This document shows positions 21,857 to 32,520 of a stretch of DNA of 64,000 bases, piece after piece. Numbering within the stretch: position 1 is the first letter of the stretch; each line of letters begins with the position of its first letter. The notes under the pieces are model-generated. The model was not told the origin of the DNA. It made no database searches and saw nothing but the letters and a program-made list of their open reading frames with translations. The DNA is from Chelydra serpentina. Its lineage: Eukaryota > Chordata > Testudines > Chelydridae. A program made the translations under genes and the position numbers. The stretch lies in NCBI GenBank assembly GCA_037349315.1, contig JBAIAC010000026.1, positions 3,100,001-3,164,000 of the forward strand. The letters run 5' to 3'.

Positions 21857-22410
21857 TGTGACGGAATGGGACTGTTCTTAATGTTTCTATGCCTCAGTTT
21901 CCCCGATGCATGTGCTAAGTCTCTAGGTGGTTGGATAAATGTGTGTAATTGCAGAGCCCTAGAGGGCCAGTGTGATGACAGAGAATGGCCGACACCCTGT
22001 CTCCTGGCAACTGATGGCCTGGGCCCCTCCTCTGCAAAGGTGCCAGCTGAAGGTGTTAGAACAAAGGGATCAGGTGACCTCCTGGCCCGGGAAGGAGACA
22101 AAGGCAAAGGAGGGGCTGGAGAGTTGGAGTTGGAAGCCGGCTTGGGAAGAAGGGGGAGGTGCAGACCGAGTCTGGCCTCCCTGCCCCCATTTGGAGCTGT
22201 GGGGTGAAATGCAGGGAGCCCCCAGGCTGGGGTCTAAGCTCCCTGCCCCCCAGAAGGGCCCGACTGAGGGGTCCTGGTTGTACTTACAAGCTCTGTTTGG
22301 ACTGTGTTCCTGGCATCTCTAATAAACCTTCTGTTCTACTGGCTGGCTGAGCGTCACAGTGAATCCCAGGAAGAGGGGCGCAGGCGTTGACTCCCCCACA
22401 CTCCGTGACA
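21857..22410 (+). repeat. 3' LTR of the gypsy-type element (554 bp)
   Basis: It starts TGTGACGG and ends CTCCGTGACA, followed by TSD TCTAG. It is collinear with 17780-18327. The main differences are TGGTTGG versus TGGTGGGG near 21928 and the CCCTCCT insertion near 22025. Confidence 0.93.
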
Positions 22411-22415
22411 TCTAG

Positions 22416-23491
22416 TTGTTTCCATGCTTTACAAATTTCCAGTAAGTAGGAGGATGGTGAGAGAGATGGAGGAGACCAATAAAACAGCTAGGGATGGAGA
22501 AAGATCCATTATTACTGGTTGGAACATCAGGACAATTGTAGAAAACCATAATTTTCCTCATAATCTTGTAAATTACCACTGTGGTGGTGTAGAGAGGAGA
22601 GCGGGTGATGGGGAAGTCCTGTGCAGAGAATGACCGGTGTTGGATAAAGCTGTTGCATTAATTGTTAAAGCGTTCAGCATAAACTCCTTTTCAGATAAGC
22701 CCATTAGCTAGAAGTTTCTTTTGAGTTGATCAGCACTGGATTCATGTTGCCATTTTAAACAGTCTTTGGAGTTGATCCATTGAGATTAATGGGCACAATT
22801 CATAGCTCTCTAAGCTGTCATTCCGCTCAGTGAGATGGCACTGCGTTGGCTGGTGCCTGAAAGACTTTCCTTGCAAACAAAATGGCTGCTAGCTCCTGTT
22901 TAGATGAAAACTGCATTCAAGAATAGCAGAACTCTGTGGCTGGCTGCAGAGTGCCTGGAAATCCCCAGCACAGATTTCCCATGCCTCCCTCCAGTAATGT
23001 TGCTGGCTGTCCAGGCTGGTTTGCAACATTCATTGCATGCTGGGAAAATGTCTCGTCCAATTACCTCCTTTACCTGAACTTTTCACTTCTCTTGTGAAGT
23101 GAAGTTGAGAAGTAAAACCATTGGCTTTTACCAGGTATACTCTGGGTGGAGGGCAGCAAGTTCTGGTCTGACTGTATAAGTTTGGCCCAAGTTTAATGGT
23201 CACCTGCCCTTTTGCAATCACACAATAGATCTTCCATTTCTCTGCCCCACCCTTCTCCTTGGCAGGTGTATGCCAGGAACTTCACTGTGACTTCACTGTA
23301 AGGAGGAGTCCTGGCCTCCCCACTTCTACCTGGTCCATGTCAGTAGGGTTAGGGTTGGCCTTTTGGATCCCATCTCCTTTCAATCACTTCAAAAAGAAAG
23401 GGCTCGAAGTCTCTAGTCTCCTGCCACCTCTGCAGACTCACCATGTTGCATTGTCATTGCTCACATCTGTGCTGTCTGTGCCTCTTACCAG
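22416..23491. other. VAC14 intron just upstream of the visible exon
   Basis: I see no repeat or exon here except the polypyrimidine stretch leading into the acceptor at 23490-23491. Confidence 0.5.
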
Positions 23492-23642
23492 GTTATCCTG
23501 AAGGACCTAGAAGTTTTGGCTGAGATCGCCTCCTCTCCTGCAGGTCAAACAGAAGATCAGGGGCCATGTGATGGCTCTGATACGCGATCCGGCCAATCCG
23601 AGTTACACATTCCCGTCAAAGCCAGCCAGTTGAGCTCCTCTG
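23492..23642 (+). CDS. VAC14: VAC14 internal exon (partial gene)
   Basis: VAC14 is the HEAT-repeat scaffold that holds the lipid kinase PIKfyve and the phosphatase FIG4 together on endosomes and so controls PI(3,5)P2. The exon encodes 50 residues plus one base and begins [19 protein letters not shown], which matches my memory of human VAC14 around residues 445-465. The rest (DQGP, then SELH-P) follows the same region more loosely, as expected of the variable linker before the FIG4-binding domain. It is bounded by an AG acceptor after a pyrimidine-rich stretch (AG at 23490-23491) and a GTAAGT donor at 23643. It starts in phase 0 and ends after base 1 of a codon, which fits the exon at 52316. 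No stop lies in the reading frame. The preceding exon was not found in the window. The family call is confident; exact boundaries rest on splice signals and homology. Confidence 0.93.
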
Positions 23643-24835
23643 GTAAGTGCCCTCCATCCGCACCTTCCTGACAGTGATCTAAATTGCTAAGCATCCTCTC
23701 ACTTCCTAGCGGCTTCATTTCCCTCGAGATAAAGTGGCACCTGTCAGATTTGGTCTGGCGCAGAGGGACTCTCTTGGAGTAATGAATCAATATACTAGTT
23801 CCAGCCCCTACATCACTTGGGTATTTTGGGATGCAGAAGAGTATGTTCTCCAGCTGCTCCTGTCTACCCATCTGTGGATTCAGCCACGAAAGTAATCCAC
23901 GGATCCTGCACTATTTTTATATCCGCTACACTGATCACATTATTGCCACACTTGAAGGGGACTGACTTTTTTCAGAACAATTAATAGTAAGTGCCCAAAA
24001 TAAAACAAATTAAACTCTCCTGATTATAGAAAGAAGACCTGGGGGAGGAGGAGCTGTGAGATGAGCCATTCATCGGTCAGATGCCATATAAATATGGAGG
24101 CCTCAGACTTTAAAAAGTACCTGTGCTTTTGGATGCCCACTTTAAGCCACCTTGATTATTTTTTTCCCCACAGTTTCTGAGCCTAGATGGGCGAGGTCCA
24201 GGATGTTAAATTGGAGGCTTCCAAAAACGGAGGCACCCAAAATGTAAAGGGCCCACTTGAAAATGTTTTGGCCTACGTCCATAGGGTTGCACAGAGATGA
24301 AGCCAAGGACACTTAGAATGTATCTCTGTAAAGTGAAGTTGTACGTTGTCCCGCGAGCCAGGACAGGTGAAATGTTAAAACTGGAGGAGGGGAATCTTCA
24401 TACTTTGAGATTGTATAGAAAATGTCATTTACAATTGTTCATGTACCTCTGGAATCCGCCCGCTTCCCCGAACAGCAGTTCAGCCATTGCAGCTGGCAAT
24501 CCCCCTCTTCCAGACCTTCACATCTCACTCCCCTCTCATGTTGCAGTTCTCTGTAGCTGTCTCAGTACTACAGGCTAGGGGTGTGATTCCCCTGCGCCTG
24601 TACCCATCCTTACGCTAGCGCTCATTGAACTGGAGTGAGTCTAAATAGCTGTGCCATGCTGAGTACAAGTCCTCCTGAAACTGGTGAGTAGATACTCAGC
24701 AAGGCTCAGCCGTGCCTCCACTGCCACTCTCCATGCTACTGTGGCTACACTATTTATATCTGGGCTAGCGTGCACATGTGTGTGAGCGGTGGAATCACAC
24801 CCCTAGCTCATAGTGTAGACATAGCCTTCATGAGC
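23643..24835. other. Intronic sequence with a short MITE-like end
   Basis: Nothing coding is seen. A MITE-like right terminus (GCTCATAGTGTAGACATAGCC, about 24806-24826) immediately precedes the CR1 at 24836. Its left partner may be CTGGGCTAGCGTGCACATGT near 24760 but is unclear. Confidence 0.4.
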
Positions 24836-25483
24836 ACATATGAGTCAACAGTGTGCCCTTGTTGCCAAGAAGGCTAACGGCATTTTGGGCTGTATAAGTA
24901 GGGGCATTTCCAGCAGATCGAGGGACGTGATTATTCCCCTTTATTCGGCACTGGTGAGGTCTCATTTGGAGTACTGTGTCCAGTTTTGGGCCCCACACTA
25001 CAAAAAGGATGTGGATAAATTGGAAAGAGTCCAACGGAGGGCAACAAAAATGATTAGGGGGCTGGAGCACATGACTTATGAGGAGAGGCTGAGGGAACTG
25101 AGATTGTTTAGCCTGCAGAAGAGAAGAGTGAGGGGGGATTTGATAGCTGCTTTCAACTACCTAAAAGGGGGTTCCAAAGAGGCTGGATCTAGACTGTTCT
25201 CAGTGGTAGAAGATGACAGAACAAGGAGTAATGGTCTCAAGTTGCAGAGGGGGAGGTTTAGGTTGGATATTAGGAAAAACTTTTTCACTAGTAGGGTGGT
25301 GAAGCACTGGAATGGGTTACCTAGGGAGGTGGTGGAATCTCCTTCCTTAGAGGTTTTTAAGGTCAGGCTTGACAAAGCCCTGGCTGGGATGATCTAGTTG
25401 GGGTTGGTCCTGCTTTGAGCAGGGGGTTGGACTAGATGACCTCCTGAGGTCCCTTCCAACCCTGAGATTCTATGATTCTATGA
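24836..25483 (+). pseudogene. CR1 LINE 3' end, 5'-truncated
   Basis: The C-terminal part of CR1 ORF2 is open for 185 codons to a TAG near 25397. It begins at [18 protein letters not shown] and includes [40 protein letters not shown] and the final [20 protein letters not shown]. The 3' UTR follows and ends in a repeated TTCTATGA tail. The reverse-transcriptase core is absent. Confidence 0.92.
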
Positions 25484-25517
25484 CATTCCTCCATCCTCCA
25501 AGCCAGGCATATCCTTC

Positions 25518-25700
25518 TCATAGAATCATAGAATCTCAGAGTTGGAAGGGACCTTAGTAGGTCATCTAGTCCAACCCCCTGCTCAAAGGAGGACCAAACC
25601 CCAATTTTTGCCCCAGATCCCTAAATGGCCCCCTTAAGGATTGAACTCACAACCCTGGGTTTAGCAGGCCAGTGCTCAAACCACTGAGCTATCCCTCCCA
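25518..25700 (-). mobile_element. Cry I-type tRNA-derived SINE
   Basis: The + strand reads TCATAGAATCATAGAATCTC, then CCCCAATTTTTGCCCCAGAT and CCACTGAGCTATCCCTCCCA. The reverse strand starts with an intact A box (TAGCTCAGTGG) and a B-box-like GAGTTCAATCC. It lies 35 bp after the CR1 tail it shares sequence with. Confidence 0.92.
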
Positions 25701-26956
25701 TTCTGGGCAAAGGGATCCATTTCCTGCTGGAGTTAGATTATCAGCATCTCGGGGTAGGGGCTGTCTGGTCTCTCTGTAAATAGCCATCCACATCCATGAA
25801 TGCTAATAAATAGTGGTGCAGCCACCAACTTGCCCTCCTGTCTCCCTGCCTTCTCTTCCTCGATGCCCACAGACTGCCTCACTGCCAGGAAAGTACTGGC
25901 CCAAAAGCCTACTCAGACTCCTCTAGAATTGTTGCACTAGTTCAGCTAACACAATCCTCCCTGTTTCCTGTGTGCAGGCCTGTAGCCTTAGAAGGACTGA
26001 CACGTCTAATGAGCTAGTCTGGTGAGAGCCAACACTGCCTTCTCAGAGGCTTCTGTAACTTTTGAAACCTAATGCAGTGCTTTGTGAATGCTATTGATCC
26101 TCTCCATGTCCAAGATTGACACTGGGTGGGTGGAGTCGCTTATGCAGCACTGGCCAAACAGCTGCAAAGCTGCATTTTAGATCATGCTGATGATGGCTGG
26201 CTGAGGTTTTTCTTCCTTGTGGATTATCTAAAAATAGCCGGCAGTGTGGCATGTTTCCTAAAGACTGCATGGCCCCTTTAACTGGAACAGAAACTAGGCT
26301 TCAATTATTCAAGCATAGTAGAAAAAAACCCAAGGGTTTGGAAGAATCTAGCTACATCCGTGTCTAGCTGTCTTCTGTATTTAGAGTGCCAGTCACTACA
26401 GTGTCAAGTATGTGTAGGGTATGCAGATGCATGTATAATGGTTGCTAATGGTGGGTGCTATAGTTTGGGTTGCAAAATGCTCTCCTTTTGTAAACCTGTT
26501 CTCACTTGCTTATAACTTTCTGGCAGATTTCTCTTTTTTGAGCTGAAATTCTCATGATTTGGCTTTTGCCCAAAAGTAAACTTTTTTGAAAGGGGGGATT
26601 TGAGTGAATTGTGTTTTGGTTTCCCGGGCGTTCTATAAGGGCGGCAATACCACCCTCTCCTTATTGTTACTGCCTGCAAGTTTCGCACACCGCTCCAACG
26701 ACTGAACGTTCAGATTTAGCACAGGATTAGTCCTTAGTGAGGTGAGGGGTTGCTGCTAGGCTAGGATGCTCCGGGGTTTGAATTTGTAACATTATGGCCT
26801 TTTGAAAAGGCCTTTTGGAGCGTGATTAATAGAAAAATCTTTGGTCTATGTGCATATGCTCCTTAGTGACTGCATGGGTCCCATTTCACTGCTGGGCTTG
26901 TGTTGCTTTTGCTCAAATTTCCCTAGCACTCCTCTGGGATAGAGCACTGTGACAAA
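25701..26956. other. Intronic sequence, no gene seen
   Basis: I recognise no exon or named repeat. A T-rich segment at 26500-26600 could be an old repeat. Confidence 0.4.
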
Positions 26957-27242
26957 GGCTAGGTCTACACTAACCCCCCCTGTCGAACTAAGATACTCAA
27001 CCTCCGCTACGTTAATAACGTAGCTGAAGTCGAAGTATCTTAGTTCGAACGTACCTGTGGTCCAGACGCGGCGCGCAGGCTCCCCCGTCGACTCCGCCTG
27101 CTCCGTTCGCAGAGCAGGATTACCGGCGTTGACGGGGGAGCACTTCCTGGTTCGATTTATCGCGTCTAGACAAGACGCGATAAATCGAACCCAGAACATC
27201 GATCCCGCGCCTCCGACGCGACGGGTAAGTATAGACGTACCC
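26957..27242 (-). mobile_element. Harbinger-type MITE, copy 4
   Basis: Ends GGCTAGGTCTACACTA and AAGTATAGACGTACCC are inverted. It carries the AACGTAGCTGAAGTC hairpin and the GATTTATCGCGTC / GACGCGATAAATC hairpin. Its CTCCCCCGTCGACTCCGCC core matches copy 2. It is flanked by AAA-like bases, so the TSD is unclear. Confidence 0.72.
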
Positions 27243-28442
27243 AAAGCCTGTGTCTGCAGGGTGTGCTGGTTCCCTGCTACTTGCCTGCAGAAGCTGATCG
27301 GAACAGATGCAAACGTGATGTCCTGATTGTTGGAAAATCAGACCTAGCCCCCAAACCAAAGTGTACCACTTCCCCAAGGCATGAGGCAGATGCATGGACT
27401 GCAGCCATCTGCTCAGACTACTGAACCTTTGCAGGTAGGACACTGCTGCAACTTCAGCATTGGCGGTGGGGGCCAGTAACACTCTAGCTGATATTCTCCC
27501 AATGTGATTCGCTGTGATAGAGGAAGGGTGAACTGCCAAGCAGTTAGGGAGTTGTCGGGATGGGAGGAGAGGAGCTGCCAGCCCAGGGTAAGGAAGCTGA
27601 GGACTCCAGTGTGCCTGAGTGCTAGGATACCTGTTTGTGGGTGTAGGTCACAAAGTCAGGCACTCTTGCAAGTCCAGAAAGTCATAGCCCATTTCCATTG
27701 TTCATGCAGTGTGGCTATTTTTGATCCAAGCTTGGCACCCATTCCTAAGCAAGTGGTGAGGGGTGTGGGGGAAGGGAAGGGGCCTGGGCTGTTCCACGTT
27801 CGTGCCATTGCTTCCTCTTTCTCATGTTTTCCCCAGGATGTGTTTATGCAGTCGTTTCCCTGCCATTGAGATTGACTTCCTCCAGCCATTCATTGGTTGC
27901 AGTCAGGAAAGCAGCGTCCCTTTTCCTGAGTTCATTCCCAGATTGACTTTTATTTAGATGCTTTGTTCTCCCATGACATAAGGCTAGCTGTACTCTTACA
28001 GCGTCTCAAAATGTAATGAATTTGGAGCTGCCTTTTAAGGACCTGTGCTGCGTGGGGCACGTGACGTCCCATTTGTTGCTTGCACTGTATGCAGGAAGGC
28101 CAGCTGTCATTGGCATAGCAAAGATGAGAGGGGAATAAATTGTCTAATGCTAGTCAGGTGGAAGGACCTTGCTATGGAGCACACACCTTCAGCACATGGC
28201 CAGACTCCTGCAGCCTGGGAAGAAAATGGTGATAGGTAGCTTTCTGCATAGCTGATGGCCTTATATTTGGCAAACTGTCTAAGGATAGCCAGAGCAAAAT
28301 CCATAATTGGGAGGGGTTAGTAGGGAAGTCGCTTGAGCTAGGCAGAGTGCAAACTGGTGGTGTGCAACCGATCTGTTGTGCACATAGTTTGCAGCAGTGC
28401 ACTTCAGTTCACACTGATTGACCCCTGCTAGCTCAGTCCTCG
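27243..28442. other. Intronic sequence, no gene seen
   Basis: Nothing recognised. Several open frames overlap on both strands but none shows motifs or splice-framed conservation. Confidence 0.4.
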
Positions 28443-28936
28443 GTGGTGGATTCATAGAATCATAGAATCTCAGGGTTGGAAGGGACCTTAGGAGGTCATC
28501 TAGTCCAACCCCCTGCTCAAAGCAGGACCAATCCCCAATTTTTGCCCCAGATCCCTAAATGGCCCCCTCAAGGATTGAACTCACAACCCTAGGTTTAGCA
28601 GGCCAATGCTCAAACCACTGAGCTATCCCCCCCCGAAAGGCTTTCCCAGATTAGACAGGCATTATCCTCATGGGTCTCCTTTCTGCTGGACAGGAATACA
28701 GCCCTCTACTTACTTTTAATCAGAGCCTGGAGCAATTATTCCCTGCCCCCCACCCTCACTGCATGGTTTGGCTTTGAAAGGGCCACTGCTGCATTAGTGA
28801 TCTTTAACACTGAATTAAAATGCAACTAAACCCCTCTAGATGAGCCTGTGGAAAATGCCCTCCTTGCTCTTTGCCAAGATGTGTCCAAGCAAAAAAAGCC
28901 TCCTGTGCACACTGCTTCATCCTGCCCGACCCATCT
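28443..28936 (+). repeat. Local duplication, copy A (interrupted by a SINE)
   Basis: GTGGTGGATTCA followed, after the SINE at 28452-28635, by AAGGCTTTCCCAGATTAGAC and a further 280 bp matches 33234-33546 with only scattered substitutions and small indels. Confidence 0.88.
28452..28635 (-). mobile_element. Cry I-type SINE inside duplication copy A
   Basis: It has the same head and tail words as the SINE at 25518. The poly-C run at 28627-28634 marks its 5' head end. The other copy of the duplication lacks it, which defines the insertion point. Confidence 0.92.
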
Positions 28937-29940
28937 GGTATGATCCCTATAGCTCCCTTGTCTCTAGAATCTTCCCCAGCCACTCCTGCCTTCTACCCTC
29001 CCAGGGTAGATGCCCTTACTGCTAGCCTGGCTTTGTAGGTGGATATGCTAATATGCTCTAGATGTCTTCCTGTCTGCATAGACTTTTCCCCCAGCCCTTT
29101 TATTTTCATGAGGCATTCTGCCCCTTTGGATTGTCTGGTATCTCATGTCTGGCTTTGCAGAACACCAGCATCTTCAGAAGATACAGTATACGGTGCATTC
29201 CCAACAAACCAGCTGCCACACCATGTCAATCTAGAAGAGGAGCAAAAACCATTCTGAAAATACCAGTTGTGGGCAGGGGAGGAGTAGCTGAATATTTCCA
29301 TGCAACACAGGATATAGCTGCTTGTAGATCCTGCCTTAGAGCAAAATGAAAAGGCTCTCTCGGGCTTCATTCCAAGTCGTCTAATCTCTCGATTTTTGGC
29401 ATCACTTGGTTAATGTAGTATAGAAAATGCTTGAATGGTCTAGATCTGATTAAATCAGGGCCTGTGTTTCTGAAATTCTAGTGAAGTGGCACATAATCAT
29501 ACCAAATATTACATCCTATTACTTCAAACGCATTCCAGGTGCCTGCTTAATCAGGGAATAATGAAGACTGATGCGTGCAGTGTCAACTACCAGGGCTTCT
29601 ACCCCTCCCGCTTCATTTTCAGTTGCACAAAAAAACCATAATCATCTTCGTGCAGGAAAGGTCAGGGAGGCAGCAGATGTCACAAAGTCAGCCACTAGCA
29701 CTAATATGTGCCAGTTTGCAAATAGGCTTCAGTAGATTAAGAGCAGGAAGCCAGGCATGGCAGGGCAGAGCAACCAGGGAGTTTATCAGGCTGATCGTAA
29801 CGGGTTTGCTGAACCAAAAGCAGAAGTTCCTAAAGTTCTATGGCTTGCAAGATTCCAGCCCCAGGTTAGTGCAGCCATGCAGGTGTGTCTGCAACAGGTC
29901 TCTCTTTAAACCAAATGTGTTCTCTCTTGAAAAGAGAGGT
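28937..29940. other. Intronic sequence, no gene seen
   Basis: Nothing recognised. Confidence 0.4.
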
Positions 29941-29954
29941 GTGGCAGTGGATCA

Positions 29955-30043
29955 GAGGAAGGCTGGTCCAGTGTTTGGGGTGCTAGCCTGGGACTTGGGA
30001 GACCCAGGTCCAATTCCCTGCCGTGCTACTGCCTTCTTGCATG
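29955..30043 (+). repeat. MIR-type SINE, left half, split by the Harbinger element
   Basis: GTGCTAGCCTGGGACTTGGG, AGACCCAGGTCCAATTCCCT, GCCGTGCTACTGCC is the tRNA-like head of a MIR-type SINE. It breaks at the transposon edge (about 30044), and the rest resumes at 32418. Confidence 0.7.
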
Positions 30044-30399
30044 ACCATGTGTCTACACTACCAAGTTTTGTCGACAAAGGTGATGTTGACACTCAAAAAT
30101 CGGCATAATGAAAATCGGAATGTCATGTTCACACTTGCTCCCTCTGTCAGCAAAGCATGTCCACAGTGGGGGCACTATCATCGACAGTGTGAGCAATACA
30201 CTGTCCCACCTATCCCACAGTCCAGCTCGACACCTTCTGTTGCAAGATGTTGTGGGAAGGTGGAGCTGATCACGGCTCATCTTGCGACCGGGCTCGATGT
30301 CCCGTGATACATTTCTTTCTGTCCCAGCACTCCATGGGCTTCCAGCTTTCTTTCGCAGCATTTTTGAACGGTCCTTCTTTGCTGTGCACCCCGGCATCT

Positions 30400-31178
30400 T
30401 TGTGAGAAGGAATAGGTCCCGCACTGCTCTGCTATGCTCTGTTAACTGTCATGAAGACATCGTGGATGTCAGTACAGTTAATCGTGAAGTTCCTAACTGA
30501 AGAAGACTCCCAGCCACCTGACATGCTGCGTGATATGGATAGGAGCAACTTTAGATTGCTTTTGGCATTCACAGAACAGCTGCATAGGGTAGACTGTCAC
30601 TTTTGGGCTCGGGAAACAAGCATTGAATGGTGGGATTGTATCATCATGCAGGTGTGGGATGACGAGCAGTAGCTACAGAACTTTCAGATACTGAAAGCCA
30701 TCTTCCTGGAACTGTGTGCGGCGCTCGCCCCGGACCTGCGGTGCAAGGACACCAGAATGAGAGCTGCCCTCTCGGTAGAGAAGTGATCCTGGGAGACCCA
30801 GTGTACCCCTTACAGCTGTGGCTCATGAAACCTTACATGGGAAACCTGGAGAGCAGTAAGGAGCAGTTCATCAGGTTGAGTAGATGCCGGATGACAGTTG
30901 AATGTATCTTTGGCAGATTAAAGGCACGCTGGCGATGCCTTTATGGCAGGTTAGACCTTAATGAAGATAATATTCCCATGGTCATAGCCGCATGCTGTAC
31001 ATTGCATAATCTCTGTGAAGCTAAGGGTGAAAGGTTTGCTCAGGGGTGGAGTGCTAAGGCAGACTGTGTGGCTGTTGATTTTGAGCCGCCAGATACCAGG
31101 GCTATCAGAGAGGCCCAGAGAGGTGCAATTCAAATCAGGAAGGCTTTGAGGCAACACTTTGAAAATGAGAACCAGTAA
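30400..31178 (+). pseudogene. Harbinger transposase remnant (HARBI1-like nuclease), internal deletion
   Basis: The N-terminal part (about 30451-30783, frame of 30451) is broken by TAG at 30670-30672 and ends FLELCAALAPDLRCKDTRMR, ALSVEK, stop. The C-terminal part uses a different frame from 30783: VILGDPVYPLQLWLMKPYMG, then CRMTVECIFGRLKARWRCLY, NIPMVIAACCTLHNLCEAKG, open to 31178. The second Asp (GDP-YP, codon 30795-30797) and the Glu (VEC, codon 30900-30902) of the DDE triad are present. The segment that should carry the first Asp (the G-A-I-D-G-T region) is missing at the 30780-30786 junction. The protein would be inactive. Confidence 0.85.
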
Positions 31179-31480
31179 TGTATATCTCTGTGATTGGTGC
31201 TGCAATGTTACATTACATTACATGTAGTTTTCCTAGGCTGTAATGCACAAGTGGTTGCCAAATGGCGCGGGAAAGTTTCCTACAATGAGGGAGGGAACAA
31301 AGATGCTCTGCCAAGGAAACTTTCCTGGAGATCTCTCTGGAGGATTCCCGTGAGATCTCGGCGTGCATCAGCACCCTGTTCTGCCGTACCAATTAGCTAC
31401 TCAGGGAAATGTCCAGCTCACAGAAACGCAGCCAGCCTCCCACATTTTAGTACCCTGAACCCACCTCCGCACTACACAAA

Positions 31481-32019
31481 CTACAGCCACTTACTAGGAG
31501 TCTCATCTTCTGCTTCTTGCTCGCTGAAGAGCAACTGCTGAGACTGGCTAGACACCTCTGGAGTGGAGAACGGTTCCTGGCTGCCTGCCCCCCAGGCGAC
31601 CCCGCCAGGAGCTCCACATCATCATCTGACGCCGCCACTTCATCAATAACTTCGTCCTCCAGGTTAGGTCCTCTTTCTGCCGCCTCCAGGCCCGCTGAAG
31701 TATCCACAGGGCTCTTGGCAGTGGAGGTGGGGTCATCACTGAGGATAGCGTCCGCTCCTTTTAGAACCGACAGGTCTTGGATGAAGCACCTGAGCTATAG
31801 TTTGCCTCCCTCACCTTATGCTAGGCCTGCCTCAGCTCCTTTATCTTCACTCTGCATTGCAGCATGTCCTGATCACAGCCCATTTCACACAAGCCTCGAG
31901 AAATGTGCCCATAGATATCCCAATTCTTACGGCTCAAGCACAGCTCCCCATATACTGATCAGATCCAGCAGCTCAGGAGTGGTACAAGTGGGAGAGTGTT
32001 TGGTGCGATAACCTGCCAT
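31481..32019 (-). pseudogene. Harbinger accessory Myb/SANT-like DNA-binding protein, broken
   Basis: Reading from ATG at 32019-32017: MAGYRTKHSPTCTTPELLDL, ISIWG, the first helix of the Myb/SANT-like domain. Sequence corresponding to DIYGHISRG and QCRVKIKELRQA follows but in a shifted frame with stops (one TAG after the LRQA, one TAA after CRF). The acidic tail is recovered as MDTSAGLEAAERGPNLEDEV, IDEVAASDDDVEL. The family normally binds transposon ends and helps import the transposase. GTAAGT just before the final stop could be a splice donor. Confidence 0.8.
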
Positions 32020-32417
32020 GGTCACCTTGGGAAGATGCAATGAGACTTCTCCATGTTGAGCCAGCAGGAAATGGAATTTCAAAAATTCCCCGGGCTTCAA
32101 CAGGGGAGGTGTGGATGGTTGTTTACCTGGCTGCAGGGCAGTGGAGTACAAACCGCTGACCAGAGCGGTCACAATGGGCATTGTGGGACACCACCTGGAG
32201 ACCAGTTAAAGCAATGAAATCAAGCATGGTGTCTATACTGGCACTTTGTTGACACAAATTTAGAGGCAAAAAGACGCATGTCTCTCATTGGGGGGGTTGT
32301 ATTTTGTCGCCAAAACAGCATTTTTCCCAACAAAAGTCGCATCGCAGTGTGTACGCATCGCTGTTTTGTCAACAAAAGGCATTTTTGTTGACAAAACTTG
32401 GTAGTGTAGACAAGGCC

Positions 32418-32520
32418 TTAAACTCTCTCAGTACAATGGGGAAGTAGCACTGCCTTGCCTCACAGGAGTGTTGTGACAGTAGATACATTAAAGATTGTGA
32501 AATGCTTTGAGAGCTACTGA
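32418..32520 (+). repeat. MIR-type SINE, right half
   Basis: TTAAACTCTCTCAGTACAAT, GGGGAAGTAGCACTGCC, CACAGGAGTGTTGTGACAGT, ACATTAAAGATTGTGAAATG continues the MIR interrupted at 30043. Confidence 0.65.

Larger units (their letters stand above)
17780..22410 (+). mobile_element. Ty3/gypsy-type LTR retrotransposon, both LTRs, 5-bp TSD, internally deleted
   Basis: A 4631-bp unit is flanked by the 5-bp direct repeat TCTAG (17775-17779 and 22411-22415). Two long terminal repeats run TGTGACGG to (A/G)TGACA. A primer-binding site and a polypurine tract sit just inside. The interior encodes decayed gag, protease, integrase, then reverse-transcriptase ends and RNase H. This order (integrase before RT) is unlike ordinary Ty3/gypsy but is known from the Gmr1-like group. 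All enzymatic domains are deleted or mutated, so it is non-autonomous and presumably inactive. Confidence 0.92.
30044..32417 (+). mobile_element. PIF/Harbinger DNA transposon, about 2.4 kb, two genes
   Basis: The left end reads GTCTACACTACCAAGTTTTG followed by TCGACAAA, and the right end mirrors it (TTTGTTGACAAAACTTGGTA, GTGTAGAC). Between them are a transposase gene on + and a Myb/SANT-like gene on -, the usual two-gene layout of Harbinger elements. A TTA occurs immediately after the right end (32418-32420), fitting the 3-bp target preference, but the left duplication is not evident. Both genes are defective. Confidence 0.88.

Noticed and set aside
24806..24835. MITE terminus before the CR1 at 24836
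   Set aside because: Only the right end is clear; the left partner could not be fixed, so it is mentioned inside another entry and not listed as an element.
31517..32011. 164-codon + strand frame inside the Harbinger element
   Set aside because: The opposite strand carries the recognisable Myb/SANT-like protein; this is its shadow.
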